The notes below the pieces were generated by a model, which saw only the letters and a list, made by a program, of their open reading frames with translations, was not told the DNA's origin and searched no databases. From Gillisia sp. Hel_I_86 (GTDB taxonomy: Bacteria; Bacteroidota; Bacteroidia; Flavobacteriales; Flavobacteriaceae), in NCBI RefSeq assembly GCF_007827275.1, contig NZ_VISE01000001.1, forward strand, positions 248,001-312,000: 64,000 nucleotides of DNA, written 5' to 3'. Both the position numbers and the translations under genes were made by a program. Below are positions 47,019 through 55,800 of the stretch, one piece after another (positions within the stretch are counted from its first letter, which is position 1; each line of letters starts with the position of its first letter).

Positions 47019-47678
47019 ATGGAAATTTCCGAAAACATTAAAAAACATAAAGAGGAGCTTGGGGAAAAAGTAAGCTTGGTTGCTATCTCAAAAACCAAAC
47101 CCAATAGTGACATTTTGGAAGCTTACAATGCAGGACAACGGGTGTTTGGAGAGAACAAGATCCAGGAAATGACCGAGAAGTGGGAAACGCTACCAAAAGA
47201 CATAGAATGGCATATGGTTGGGCATGTACAGCGCAACAAAGTGAAATACATGGCACCATTTGTGAGTTTGATACATGCCGTTGATAGCCTTAAATTATTA
47301 AAAGAGATCAATAAGGAAGCGGAAAAGAACGAAAGGACCATCTCTTGTTTGCTTCAAATTAAAATTGCTGAAGAAGAATCAAAATTCGGTTTGGATGCAG
47401 AAGAAGCAAAGGAAATTCTAGCTTCTCCGGAATTTCAAAAATTAAATAATATCCAGGTAAAAGGATTAATGGGAATGGCCACGTTCTCTGATGATGAAGC
47501 TATAGTAAGAGGAGAATTCGATTATCTAAGATCTGTTTACGTCGATCTCAAGAAAAAGCACCCTCAATTTGAGGTGCTTTCCATGGGAATGAGTGGTGAC
47601 TATAAAATAGCAATAACCTGCGGTAGCACTATGGTACGAATAGGAAGTGCTATATTTGGGGAACGAAATTATAATTAA
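47019..47678 (+). CDS. YggS family pyridoxal phosphate homeostasis protein
   Basis: The protein has 219 residues. The PLP lysine lies in LVAISKTKPNSDI (Lys25), the barrel strands include FGENKIQEMTEKW, WHMVGHVQRNKVKY, FGLDAEEAKEIL, and the phosphate loop is CGSTMVRIGSAIFGERNYN at the end. YggS/PLPBP proteins are fold-type III barrels without known catalysis that balance free PLP. The gene lies 43 bases after DUF1015 and 15 bases before the nuclease gene. Confidence 0.96.
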   Translation: MEISENIKKHKEELGEKVSLVAISKTKPNSDILEAYNAGQRVFGENKIQEMTEKWETLPKDIEWHMVGHVQRNKVKYMAPFVSLIHAVDSLKLLKEINKEAEKNERTISCLLQIKIAEEESKFGLDAEEAKEILASPEFQKLNNIQVKGLMGMATFSDDEAIVRGEFDYLRSVYVDLKKKHPQFEVLSMGMSGDYKIAITCGSTMVRIGSAIFGERNYN

Positions 47679-47693
47679 GAAGAAAAAGAATTT

Positions 47694-49076
47694 TTGTACG
47701 CAATATTAGACATAGAGACTACCGGTGGTAAGTATAACGAAGAAGGAATTACAGAAATAGCCATTTACAAGTTTGATGGTTCCAAAGTAGTAGATCAATT
47801 TATTAGCCTTGTTAATCCAGAACAGCCCATCCAACCCTTTGTGGTTGGACTTACGGGCATCAACAACGATATGCTTCGCAATGCACCCAAATTTTATGAG
47901 GTTGCTAAAAGAATTGTGGAAATTACTATGGGATGTATTGTTGTTGCCCATAATTCCAAATTCGATCATAGAATCCTTAGATTGGAATTTCGCCGACTTG
48001 GATTCGATTTTGAGCGAAAAACCCTTTGTACTGTAGAATTATCCAAAAAACTGATCCCGGGACAAGGCTCCTATAGTTTGGGAAAACTCGTGAAATCTTT
48101 AGGAATCCCTTTAACCGATAGGCATAGGGCCAATGGAGATGCCCTAGCAACCGTAAAGTTGTTTAAAATGCTAATGGCGAAAGATCTGGAAAAAGAGATC
48201 CTTAAAGCCACCGTAAGAAATGAGCCTTCACACCAAATAGATACCAAACTCATCCAGATCATAGATGAATTGCCATCTATTACCGGCGTATATTACTTGC
48301 ACAACGATGAGGGCGAAATTATATATATTGGCAAGAGCAAGAACATAAGAAAGCGTATCAATCAGCATTTTACAAACGATCATCATAAATCCAAGGAAAT
48401 ACAGAAGGATGTAGCCTCGGTTAGTTTTGAAGCTACCGGCAATGAACTCATTGCCTTGCTCAAAGAACATGAAGAGATCAAGCAGAATAAGCCCAAATAT
48501 AACAAGGCTCTTAAAAAGGCTATTTTCAATTATGCCCTATACCAATTTGTGGATGAAAATGGATATATCAATCTAAAAATCGGTAGATCAGATGCCCATA
48601 AACAGAGCATCACCACCTTTACAAATTTGCAGCAAGCAAAATCTGTTCTACACAATATAATAGAGAAACATCAACTTTGTCAGGGCCTCACTGGCTTGCA
48701 TGCTGGCGATGGTCCTTGCTTCAGCTACACTATAAAATCCTGTAAAGGTGCATGCATCAATATAGAAACGCCAGAGGAATATAATTTACGGATCCTGGAC
48801 GTTATAGCGCTTCATAATTTCCAAAATCAAAATATGCTGGTGATAGATCGTGGCCGGGAAATAGATGAAAAAAGTGCGGTTTTGGTAGAAGAAGGTGAAT
48901 TTAAGGGAATAGGGTTTTTCAATTTAAACCATCAAATGAACAATATAGATATTGTGCGCTCTATTATTACTCCCATGACCAATGATAGGGATGCCCGACA
49001 TATCATCCAGAGTTATCTAAGAAAGAACCATAAACTAAAGATCATCCAATTTGCTGCCCAAGATACCGGTATATAA
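47694..49076 (+). CDS. DnaQ-type exonuclease fused to a UvrC-like GIY-YIG nuclease domain
   Basis: The protein has 460 residues and begins at TTG ((M)YAILDIETTGGKYNEEG). Residues about 1-165 are a DEDDh exonuclease with LDIETTG (Asp/Glu), VVAHNSKFDHRIL and HRANGDALAT. Residues about 198-275 are a GIY-YIG domain: ITGVYYLHNDEGEIIYIGKS, KNIRKRINQHF, and the Glu in ATGNELIALLKEHEEIKQNK. The C-terminal part (about 280-460) has no assigned family. Similar fusions are annotated as Cho-like or DNA polymerase III epsilon-like. It may take part in excision repair (inference). Confidence 0.92.
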   Translation: MYAILDIETTGGKYNEEGITEIAIYKFDGSKVVDQFISLVNPEQPIQPFVVGLTGINNDMLRNAPKFYEVAKRIVEITMGCIVVAHNSKFDHRILRLEFRRLGFDFERKTLCTVELSKKLIPGQGSYSLGKLVKSLGIPLTDRHRANGDALATVKLFKMLMAKDLEKEILKATVRNEPSHQIDTKLIQIIDELPSITGVYYLHNDEGEIIYIGKSKNIRKRINQHFTNDHHKSKEIQKDVASVSFEATGNELIALLKEHEEIKQNKPKYNKALKKAIFNYALYQFVDENGYINLKIGRSDAHKQSITTFTNLQQAKSVLHNIIEKHQLCQGLTGLHAGDGPCFSYTIKSCKGACINIETPEEYNLRILDVIALHNFQNQNMLVIDRGREIDEKSAVLVEEGEFKGIGFFNLNHQMNNIDIVRSIITPMTNDRDARHIIQSYLRKNHKLKIIQFAAQDTGI

Positions 49077-49170
49077 TATCCGCTCTCTTTTTTTGTTATT
49101 GGCAATTCCGGTTTTTATCTCTTAATTAAAGAAAATACCTAACTTTAGGAATAATTAAAAATCTCCTTAT

Positions 49171-50013
49171 TTGAAAAAAATAAAGTTTGATAAAGATCAT
49201 GCAGCTTGGAGGGTAAAAATTTACCATATTATTTATGGAGCCGATACTCCTTTGGGAAAGTTGTTCGATTTAGTTCTACTCGCTTTAATTGTACTAAGTA
49301 TTATCCTGGTTATGCTGGAAAGCGTTGCCAGTATAAACATTAAATATCACGACCAGTTCTATATTGCAGAATGGATTATCACAATTTTCTTTAGTATAGA
49401 ATATATTTTAAGGATCATCACTATAAATAAACCCAGGAACTATATTTTCAGTTTTTATGGAATTGTAGACCTACTCTCTACTATCCCCTCATATATCATC
49501 TTTTTTGTAGGGGGGAGTAATATGTTCTTGGCGGTGCGAGCCTTGCGTTTACTTAGGGTTTTTAGGATCCTGAAAATCACTAGATATATTGGGGAATCCC
49601 AAAAATTGATTAGTGCATTAAAAAATAGTCGCGCCAAGATCAGCATATTTCTTTTTGCAGTATTAATAGTATGTATTATTACGGGCACTTTAATGTATTT
49701 GGTAGAAGGCCCAGAAAACGGCTTTACAAATATCCCGCTAAGTATTTACTGGGCTATAGTGACCCTTACCACAGTAGGCTTTGGGGATATCCACCCATTA
49801 ACTCCTTTAGGAAGGTTTATCGCCTCTTTTATTATGATTGTTGGTTATGGTGTGATTGCCGTGCCTACGGGAATTGTTGGGGCGGAGATTTCCAAGGATA
49901 TGATCAAGCCGAATGAACGAAAGCCTTATGTATGCAAGAACTGTGGAGAAGATAATCATAAACCAACCTCGGAATTTTGCCATAATTGCGGTAAAAAATT
50001 AAATGAAAACTAG
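49171..50013 (+). CDS. Voltage-gated potassium channel-like protein with C-terminal zinc ribbon
   Basis: The protein has 280 residues and starts at TTG. Six membrane segments S1-S6; S4 is ALRLLRVFRILKITRY with regularly spaced Arg; the selectivity filter is TTVGFGDIHP, a potassium filter. Residues about 250-280 add a CxxC-x(11)-CxxC zinc ribbon (CKNCG and CHNCG). The ribbon tail is the odd part. The gene ends 11 bases inside miaA, so the two are translated in overlap. It would let potassium ions pass in response to voltage. Confidence 0.9.
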   Translation: MKKIKFDKDHAAWRVKIYHIIYGADTPLGKLFDLVLLALIVLSIILVMLESVASINIKYHDQFYIAEWIITIFFSIEYILRIITINKPRNYIFSFYGIVDLLSTIPSYIIFFVGGSNMFLAVRALRLLRVFRILKITRYIGESQKLISALKNSRAKISIFLFAVLIVCIITGTLMYLVEGPENGFTNIPLSIYWAIVTLTTVGFGDIHPLTPLGRFIASFIMIVGYGVIAVPTGIVGAEISKDMIKPNERKPYVCKNCGEDNHKPTSEFCHNCGKKLNEN

Positions 50014-50923
50014 AATTTTAATTAGTGTTGTTGGGCCAACAGCCATTGGGAAAACGGCTTTGAGCATTAAACTTGCCCAAACTTTCAATACAGAGATCCT
50101 ATCTGCAGATTCCCGGCAATTCTATAAAGAAATCCCTATTGGTACCGCCGCTCCAAGCAAAAAAGAACTGGCTGCAGCCCCCCACCATTTCATTCACAAT
50201 AAATCGATAGAAGATGATTATTCTGTGGGGGATTTTGAACGGGAAGCGATAGAAAAGCTAGACCTGCTTTTTAAAGACCACGAGGTTCTTATATTGGTTG
50301 GTGGCAGCGGACTATATATTAAAAGTTTAATTGAAGGCTTGGATAATTTTCCGGAGATAGATCAAGAAATTAGGGAACAGCTAAACGACAGGCTTGTAAA
50401 TGAAGGTTTAGGGCCTTTAAAGACGGAGCTGGAACAATTAGATCCAGATTATTACAATAAGATAGACATCAACAATCCCCATCGGGTAATTAGGGCTTTA
50501 GAGGTTTGTATTGGTTCTGGAAAAACGTTCTCTTCTTTTTTGAATCAGCCTAAACCAATCAGGAATTTCAAAACAATTTCTATTGGTCTTACCGCTCCCA
50601 GAGAAGAGATTTACGAACGTATAAATCGTAGGGTAGATCTTATGATGGACGAAGGTTTGCTGGAAGAAGCACAAGCATTGTATCCAAAACACAGGTTGAA
50701 TGCCTTAAATACGGTAGGATATAAAGAATTGTTTGCCTTTTTTGAAGGCAGGATAGACCTGGAAACTGCTGTAGGGGAGATCAAGATGAATTCCCGTAGA
50801 TATGCCAAAAGACAGTTGACCTGGTTCCGGAAAAATGAAAAAACCACTTGGTTCGATTATAAAACTCCTTTCTCTGAAATTGAAGATTTTATTAAATCGG
50901 TGATGCAGGAGAAGTATAGGTAG
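50003..50923 (+). CDS. miaA: tRNA dimethylallyltransferase
   Basis: The protein has 306 residues. It starts with a P-loop VGPTAIGKTALSIKLAQ, then DSRQFYKEIPIGTAAPSKKE, LVGGSGLYIKSLIEGLDNFP, and NTVGYKELFAFFEG with RYAKRQLTWFRKNEKTTWFD at the C-terminus. It adds a dimethylallyl group to A37 of tRNAs that read codons starting with U. The start overlaps the channel gene by 11 bases, so the two are coupled. It ends the DUF1015-YggS-nuclease-channel-miaA operon. Confidence 0.96.
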   Translation: MKTRILISVVGPTAIGKTALSIKLAQTFNTEILSADSRQFYKEIPIGTAAPSKKELAAAPHHFIHNKSIEDDYSVGDFEREAIEKLDLLFKDHEVLILVGGSGLYIKSLIEGLDNFPEIDQEIREQLNDRLVNEGLGPLKTELEQLDPDYYNKIDINNPHRVIRALEVCIGSGKTFSSFLNQPKPIRNFKTISIGLTAPREEIYERINRRVDLMMDEGLLEEAQALYPKHRLNALNTVGYKELFAFFEGRIDLETAVGEIKMNSRRYAKRQLTWFRKNEKTTWFDYKTPFSEIEDFIKSVMQEKYR

Positions 50924-51106
50924 TGAAAAAAAATCTTAATTGAAACTAAAGAAAATATGTTTTATTCACTAACTATCTCGTCATGCTGAACTTGTTTCAG
51001 CATCTCAAAAAGTACGGAAAAGACCCTGGAACAAGTTGGCAACAAGCCGATTTCAACTCTGAAAAGAACCATTTAGTTTAAAAAAGAAAATGATTATATT
51101 AGCTTT

Positions 51107-51442
51107 ATGAAAATTAAAGATAGCATACATGCTAAATTGATTGACTTTACCACATTATGTAAATTATATAATGTGAAAAATCTATATGCGTTTGGTTCTT
51201 CTACCACAGATCACTTTGATGAAGATTTAAGCGATATTGATTTGTTGATCGAAATTGATGAAAATGACCCATTGGAAAGAGGAGAAAAATTGTTAGCTAT
51301 CTGGGACAAATTAGAAGAATTCTTCCAAATAAAAGTTGATTTATTGACACAATCTTCGTTAAAAAATCCAATTTTAAGAAAAAATATTGATGCTACAAAA
51401 ATTTTAATTTATGACGGAAAAAGGCAAAAAGTATCTCTCTGA
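51107..51442 (+). CDS. MNT-type nucleotidyltransferase (antitoxin-like)
   Basis: The protein has 111 residues. The minimal nucleotidyltransferase triad is intact: FGSSTTDHF with Gly30-Ser31, DIDLLIEI with Asp43 and Asp45, and the third Asp78 in KVDLLTQ. In the MntA/HepT type, this protein adds AMP groups to the HEPN toxin and silences it. The next gene is the HEPN partner and overlaps by 32 bases (51411 start). Here the toxin is broken and this gene looks intact. Confidence 0.88.
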   Translation: MKIKDSIHAKLIDFTTLCKLYNVKNLYAFGSSTTDHFDEDLSDIDLLIEIDENDPLERGEKLLAIWDKLEEFFQIKVDLLTQSSLKNPILRKNIDATKILIYDGKRQKVSL

Positions 51443-51743
51443 TATACTAATGGCTATCGACTTGATTGAAAATTTTATAGCTTAAACCCATGATTTTCAC
51501 TTATATCAAAAGGATTTAAAAACACAAAGCGTTGTAGAAAGACAATTAGTAATAATTGGAGAAGCATTAAATAAGCTAAAACAAACAGAATCGGATTTAT
51601 CAATTGAAAATCATAAGTAGGTTATTGGATTTAGAAATAGATTGGTTCACGCATATGATAGTATTGATAATGCAATTGTTTGGGTAATTGTAAAAAGACA
51701 TTTGTTAGGACTCAAAAAAGAAATTCAAGCTTTGTCTAATTAA
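51411..51743 (+). pseudogene. HEPN (HepT/DUF86-like) toxin gene with two in-frame stops
   Basis: One frame runs from ATG at 51411 to TAA at 51741-51743, with TAA at 51483-51485 and TAG at 51618-51620 inside. The peptides are a first helix SDILMAIDLIENFIA, a middle VVERQLVIIGEALNKL, and FRNRLVHAYDSIDNAIVWVI, which holds the R-x4-H RNase motif of HEPN proteins. The protein would have been 110 residues. The two stops probably come from single-base changes (for example GAA to TAA). The start overlaps the nucleotidyltransferase gene by 32 bases, as is usual for MNT/HEPN pairs. Confidence 0.8.
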
Positions 51744-51756
51744 CTCTCAAGGGCCG

Positions 51757-51890
51757 GTTGCCAACATCGGTTCCAGCAAATAGCGGGCAGTCTGGTGAAA
51801 AGTGATATTTTAGAGACCAATTAAAAAACAACAAAGCCCACAAGTTCGCATCCCTACTCCACGCTTCCTGTGTTAACCAAGACCGTTGAG
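51757..51890 (+). repeat. Shared 3' element, copy B
   Basis: The sequence is the reverse complement match of 40896-41020. It starts GTTGCCAACATCGGTTCC, contains CAAATAGCGGGCAG, TATTTTAGAGACCAATTA, CAACAAAGCCCACAAG, CTACTCCACGCTTCC and ends AACCAAGACCGTTGAG. It begins 13 bases after the end of the HEPN gene. Short direct repeats GCCAACATCGGTT and ACCAAGACCGTT lie at its two ends. Confidence 0.75.
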
Positions 51891-51897
51891 GGTGACG

Positions 51898-51954
51898 ATG
51901 CCGAATTGTCGTCATGCTGAACTTGTTTCAGCATCCCATCAGCTTATATAAAAA
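51898..51954. repeat. Dispersed palindrome fragment GTCATGCTGAACTTGTTTCAGCAT
   Basis: An intact form of the common palindrome (CTGAACTTGTTTCAG core) lies near 51911-51934, just after insertion B. An identical core lies near 50981-51003, before the insertion. Confidence 0.6.
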
Positions 51955-52837
51955 ACACGTCAATTTCCTACGTTGGATAATTTTTTTTATCACGGGTCTC
52001 GAAGTGACAATCATACTCCCTTTTGTCATCCTGACGAAGGAAGGATCTCTTTTACTATATAATTATTTCTGCTTCGTTGAGATTCTTCGGTAAACTACCA
52101 TTGACGGATTCGTAAAATACATCAATTTGCTAAGCTATATACTTTTATCAAAGGTTTTAGGATGGCTAACGATAAAATCATTGGCCACGAATGCACGAAT
52201 TATTGCTTTTAAAAATCCCGAAAAATTATTCGTGAATTCGTGGCAATATCCAGAGAACCAACAAAACGCCGAACAATGCTAAACTGGCCTCAAAATCTTA
52301 AAAACCTGGAAATAAATTTCCTCTAATAGAATTTTAAACACGTCAATTTCCTACGTTGGATAATTTTTTTATCACGGATCTCGAAGTGACAATCATACTC
52401 CCTTTTGTCATCCTGACGAAGGAAGGATCCCTTTTACTATATAATTATTTCTGCTTCATTGAGATTCTTCGATAAACTACCATTGACGGATTCGTAAAAT
52501 ACATCAATTCCTTACGCTAGATAATTTTATCAAAGGTTTTAGGATGGCTAACGATAAACAGGATCATTGGCCACGAATGCACGAATTATTGCTTTTAAAA
52601 ATCCCGAAAAATTATTCGTGAATTCGTGGCAATATCCAGAGAACCAACAAAACGCCGAACAATGTTAAACTGGCCTCAAAATCTTAAAAACCTGGAAATA
52701 AATTTCCTCTAATAGAATTTTAAACACGTCAATTTCCTACGCTGGATAATTTTTTTATCACAGGTCTCAGGATGACAACTCGGTTTTATTTAGATTCTTC
52801 ACTTCCGCTACGCTATGTTCAGAATGACATTTTAGAA
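51955..52837. repeat. Direct tandem repeat of about 385 bp (two full units and a partial third)
   Basis: Units start with ACACGTCAATTTCCTACG at 51955, 52338 and 52724, so the periods are 383 and 386 bases. The first two units are almost identical over their whole length, and the third ends after about 110 bases. Each full unit holds the palindrome GGCCACGAATGCACGAATTA / TTATTCGTGAATTCGTGGC (for example near 52181-52247), with near-perfect arms of about 20 bases, and a GTCATCCTGACGAAGGAAGG repeat. No gene is seen in the gap between the HEPN gene and the HYR gene. Confidence 0.85.
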
Positions 52838-55800
52838 TTAATCTATTAGCACTCTTACCACATCGGTTCCTTCCGAAGTAAATAATTTTAGGATGTACAC
52901 CGCACTTTGCACCCCGCTAAGATCCATATTGTATTGAAGGGCTGCTTCAGAATATTCTTTGAACATGACCATCCTTCCGCGGGCATCAAAAACTTCTACC
53001 CGCTGAATCGTGACTCCTGTTGGGGTGGCGAACTGAAATGGCCCCGAAGTAGGATTTGGATAGATAAAGATATATTCTTCTCCGGGAAAAGGATTGATAT
53101 TACAATTCCCGGTAATGGTAACCCTCGCAGTGGTACTGGAAGAATTCCCACTGGAATCGGTAGCGGTAAAAGTTACCGTGTTCTACCCTAGCTCTTTACA
53201 TCCAAAATTACTTTTATCTACACTAAGTGATAGTTCCCCACAATTATCCGAAGATCCATTGTCTAACATTTCTGGAGTGATGCTTACCGATCCAAATTCA
53301 TTTAAAGCGACACTTATGTCTTTTACACCAAGGATAGGTGCAGAAACATCCTCAACAATAATTGTGACATCACAAGAAGCTTGAACCTCATTATTGGAAT
53401 AAGATAAGGTAACTGTATTTTCACCAAGCTCATCACAAGTAAAAATTTCTTTATTTACAGAAAATTGAAGGTTTTCAGGTCTTGAAATAAACAATTCACT
53501 TGCATTTAAATTGGCGATCCCATTTTCATCCAGCCCTATGGTTAGCGACTCCTTGCAAACAACGGTATCACCTGATGGTTCAGTAACGGTGATGGTTACG
53601 CTTGCTATATTCGAATTTTCAGTACCGTCGTTCGCCGCATACGTAAAAGTAACCTCTCCCGTAAATCCACTATTTGGGGTATAGGTGAAAGAACCATCGG
53701 AATTGAACGCCAAGGTTCCACTAGCAGGTGGACTTTGTATTACGGCTGTTAGTTCATCTCCATCTTCGTCGGAATCATTGCCCAAAACTCCAGGAGATGA
53801 AACCGTTAAGCTTATATCTTTAGCTGTAACATACGCATCATCTTTTGCCACAGGTGGTGTATTTCCAACAGTTTCTTCGTTTAAAAACACCTGGAACGTG
53901 CATGATGCAACATTACCATCTAAATCCTCTACCCTTAGCGTAACTTCGGTGTCCTCAAAGATCACAGTCCCCACGTCTGGGATTTGCTCGATTTTAGCCA
54001 CTGCGCAATTATCGGAAGTTTGGGCCAGCAAGATATAATTTGGCAGGGAAAATCCGTTTTCGGGATCAAAAGTCTCATTTTGATCTTCTGGACAGCTAAC
54101 CACTGGATCTATACTATCTTTTGCAATTAGCTCGATCTCACAAGTAGCTATTTGATCTTCGAATTTCGCAGTGATGGTAAGGCGGTGGGAACCATTTAAC
54201 CGAAATCCGGGCGCTATATCTTGTGTGACAGTCGCTCCCTCAAGATTTGTTTCGATGGTAGAAGCAATATCTGGCACCAAATAACTACAATCCTCATCCA
54301 CCTCAAAAGACCGACTGGTTGGACAATTTGTTATTTGAAGTTCGGTATTTTTAAAGAAAATTATATTGAACGGGCAACTAATAGAATTCCCATTTTCGTC
54401 TGCCACCCTAAAGCTTGCAGGAGTATCATCAGTAATCACGGTATTGAATGCAGGGTTTTGCGAATAACTAAGAGTGCTGCTACAATTATCGGAACTCGCA
54501 TATAAAGTTGAAAAATCTGGAACCGTATAGGTTTTATCTGTGGTATATTCTACCAATATATCTTGTGGGCAGCTTACGGTTGGTGGGATTTTGTCAATTA
54601 TAGTTACCATTGCTTCACAAATTGCAGTTTTTCCATTTTCTCCTGTAATTGTCAAAGTAACTGTGTTCGCTCCTAAATTAGAACAATCAAAATTTTCTTT
54701 ATCTATTTTAAGAGTTACGTTGTCTGCTGTGGCATCGCCATCATAAACTTGGGCCGCAGTAAGTGTTGCATTTCCATCAGCATCCAGCGAAAGGGTTACT
54801 GGCTTGCAGGTCGCTTCAGGAACATTATTATCTTCTACAGTAACCTGCACCGGACATTCTGATTTTAATCCAGAAGTATCGGTAACAGTTAATAAAACAG
54901 TATTCACCCCAACATCAGCTCTAGTAAAATTGGATTGAGATAAACTATAATTTTCGATTCCACAATTATCCGTAGAATTATTATTTATATCTGCTTCTGT
55001 TATGGAAGCTTCTCCATTAGTATCTAATTGGATGGTAAAAGGCCCAACACAATTAGCGGTTGGAGCGGTATCATCTGCAACCGTAACTACAGCATCACAA
55101 GTATCTATTTTTCCATTTTCTCCCGTAACCGTCAAAGTAACTGTGTTCGCTCCCAAATTGGAACAATCAAAATTTTCCTTATCTATTTCTAGGGTTACAT
55201 TGTCCGCACTGGCATCGCCATCATAAACTTGTGCAGCAGTCAGCGTAGCATTTCCATCAGCATCCAAGGAAAGTGTTGCAGGCTTACATTTTGCTTCAGG
55301 GGCAGTAGTATCTTCAGGTTTATATTCAATAGAAAAGGTAGCTTTTGGCTGAGGATCACATTTAAAAAGTGTCCCATCCTTCAAGGAAACAGTAACCGGA
55401 CCAGGAACTTCAGGAATGATTTCTGCCGAAAAAATATCTTGCTTTTTTAATGTCTTTAGACTAAAATTAAAAGTAGCATCAATTGTCTTTGGCACATTAT
55501 AACAATCCCCAAATGGTCCAAATGGACAAATTTTTAAAATATCAACTCCTTCACCTCCTAATTGAAGATCATTTAATTTCAAAAGACCACATTGATCAAT
55601 AGTAATATCTATAGGTAAATTAATATTAGATAACTCTTTTAAAAATCCAAAATTTGTTTCAGGATCAAACACGTTAATCGAAAAGTTAGCATTCTTTAGA
55701 TTATTATAATTTTCAAGGACATTCAGTGGCTCATTGAATAAATCGTTTAAATTGAACTCATCTGCAAAATCCACAACATATAAATAACCATATTGATCAG

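Larger units (their letters stand above)
51038..51887 (+). mobile_element. Putative cassette-like insertion B (MNT/HEPN module plus 3' element)
   Basis: GACCCTGGAACAAGTT ends at 51037 and GAGGGTGACG begins at 51888; joined they form the dispersed palindrome GACCCTGAAACAAGTTCAGG-type with one change in each half. Between them lie the nucleotidyltransferase gene, the broken HEPN gene and the shared 3' element. The insert is about 850 bp. Inverted 9-mers GTTGGCAAC (51035-51043) and GTTGCCAAC (51757-51765) also bracket the two genes. The match with insertion A supports a common mechanism. Confidence 0.45.

Noticed and set aside
51955-52837. Insertion sequence in the tandem repeat
   Set aside because: No transposase frame and no terminal inverted repeats at unit ends.
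52907-53191. Plus-strand open frame over the sorting domain
   Set aside because: It is antisense to the T9SS sorting domain, which is clearly the coding strand.
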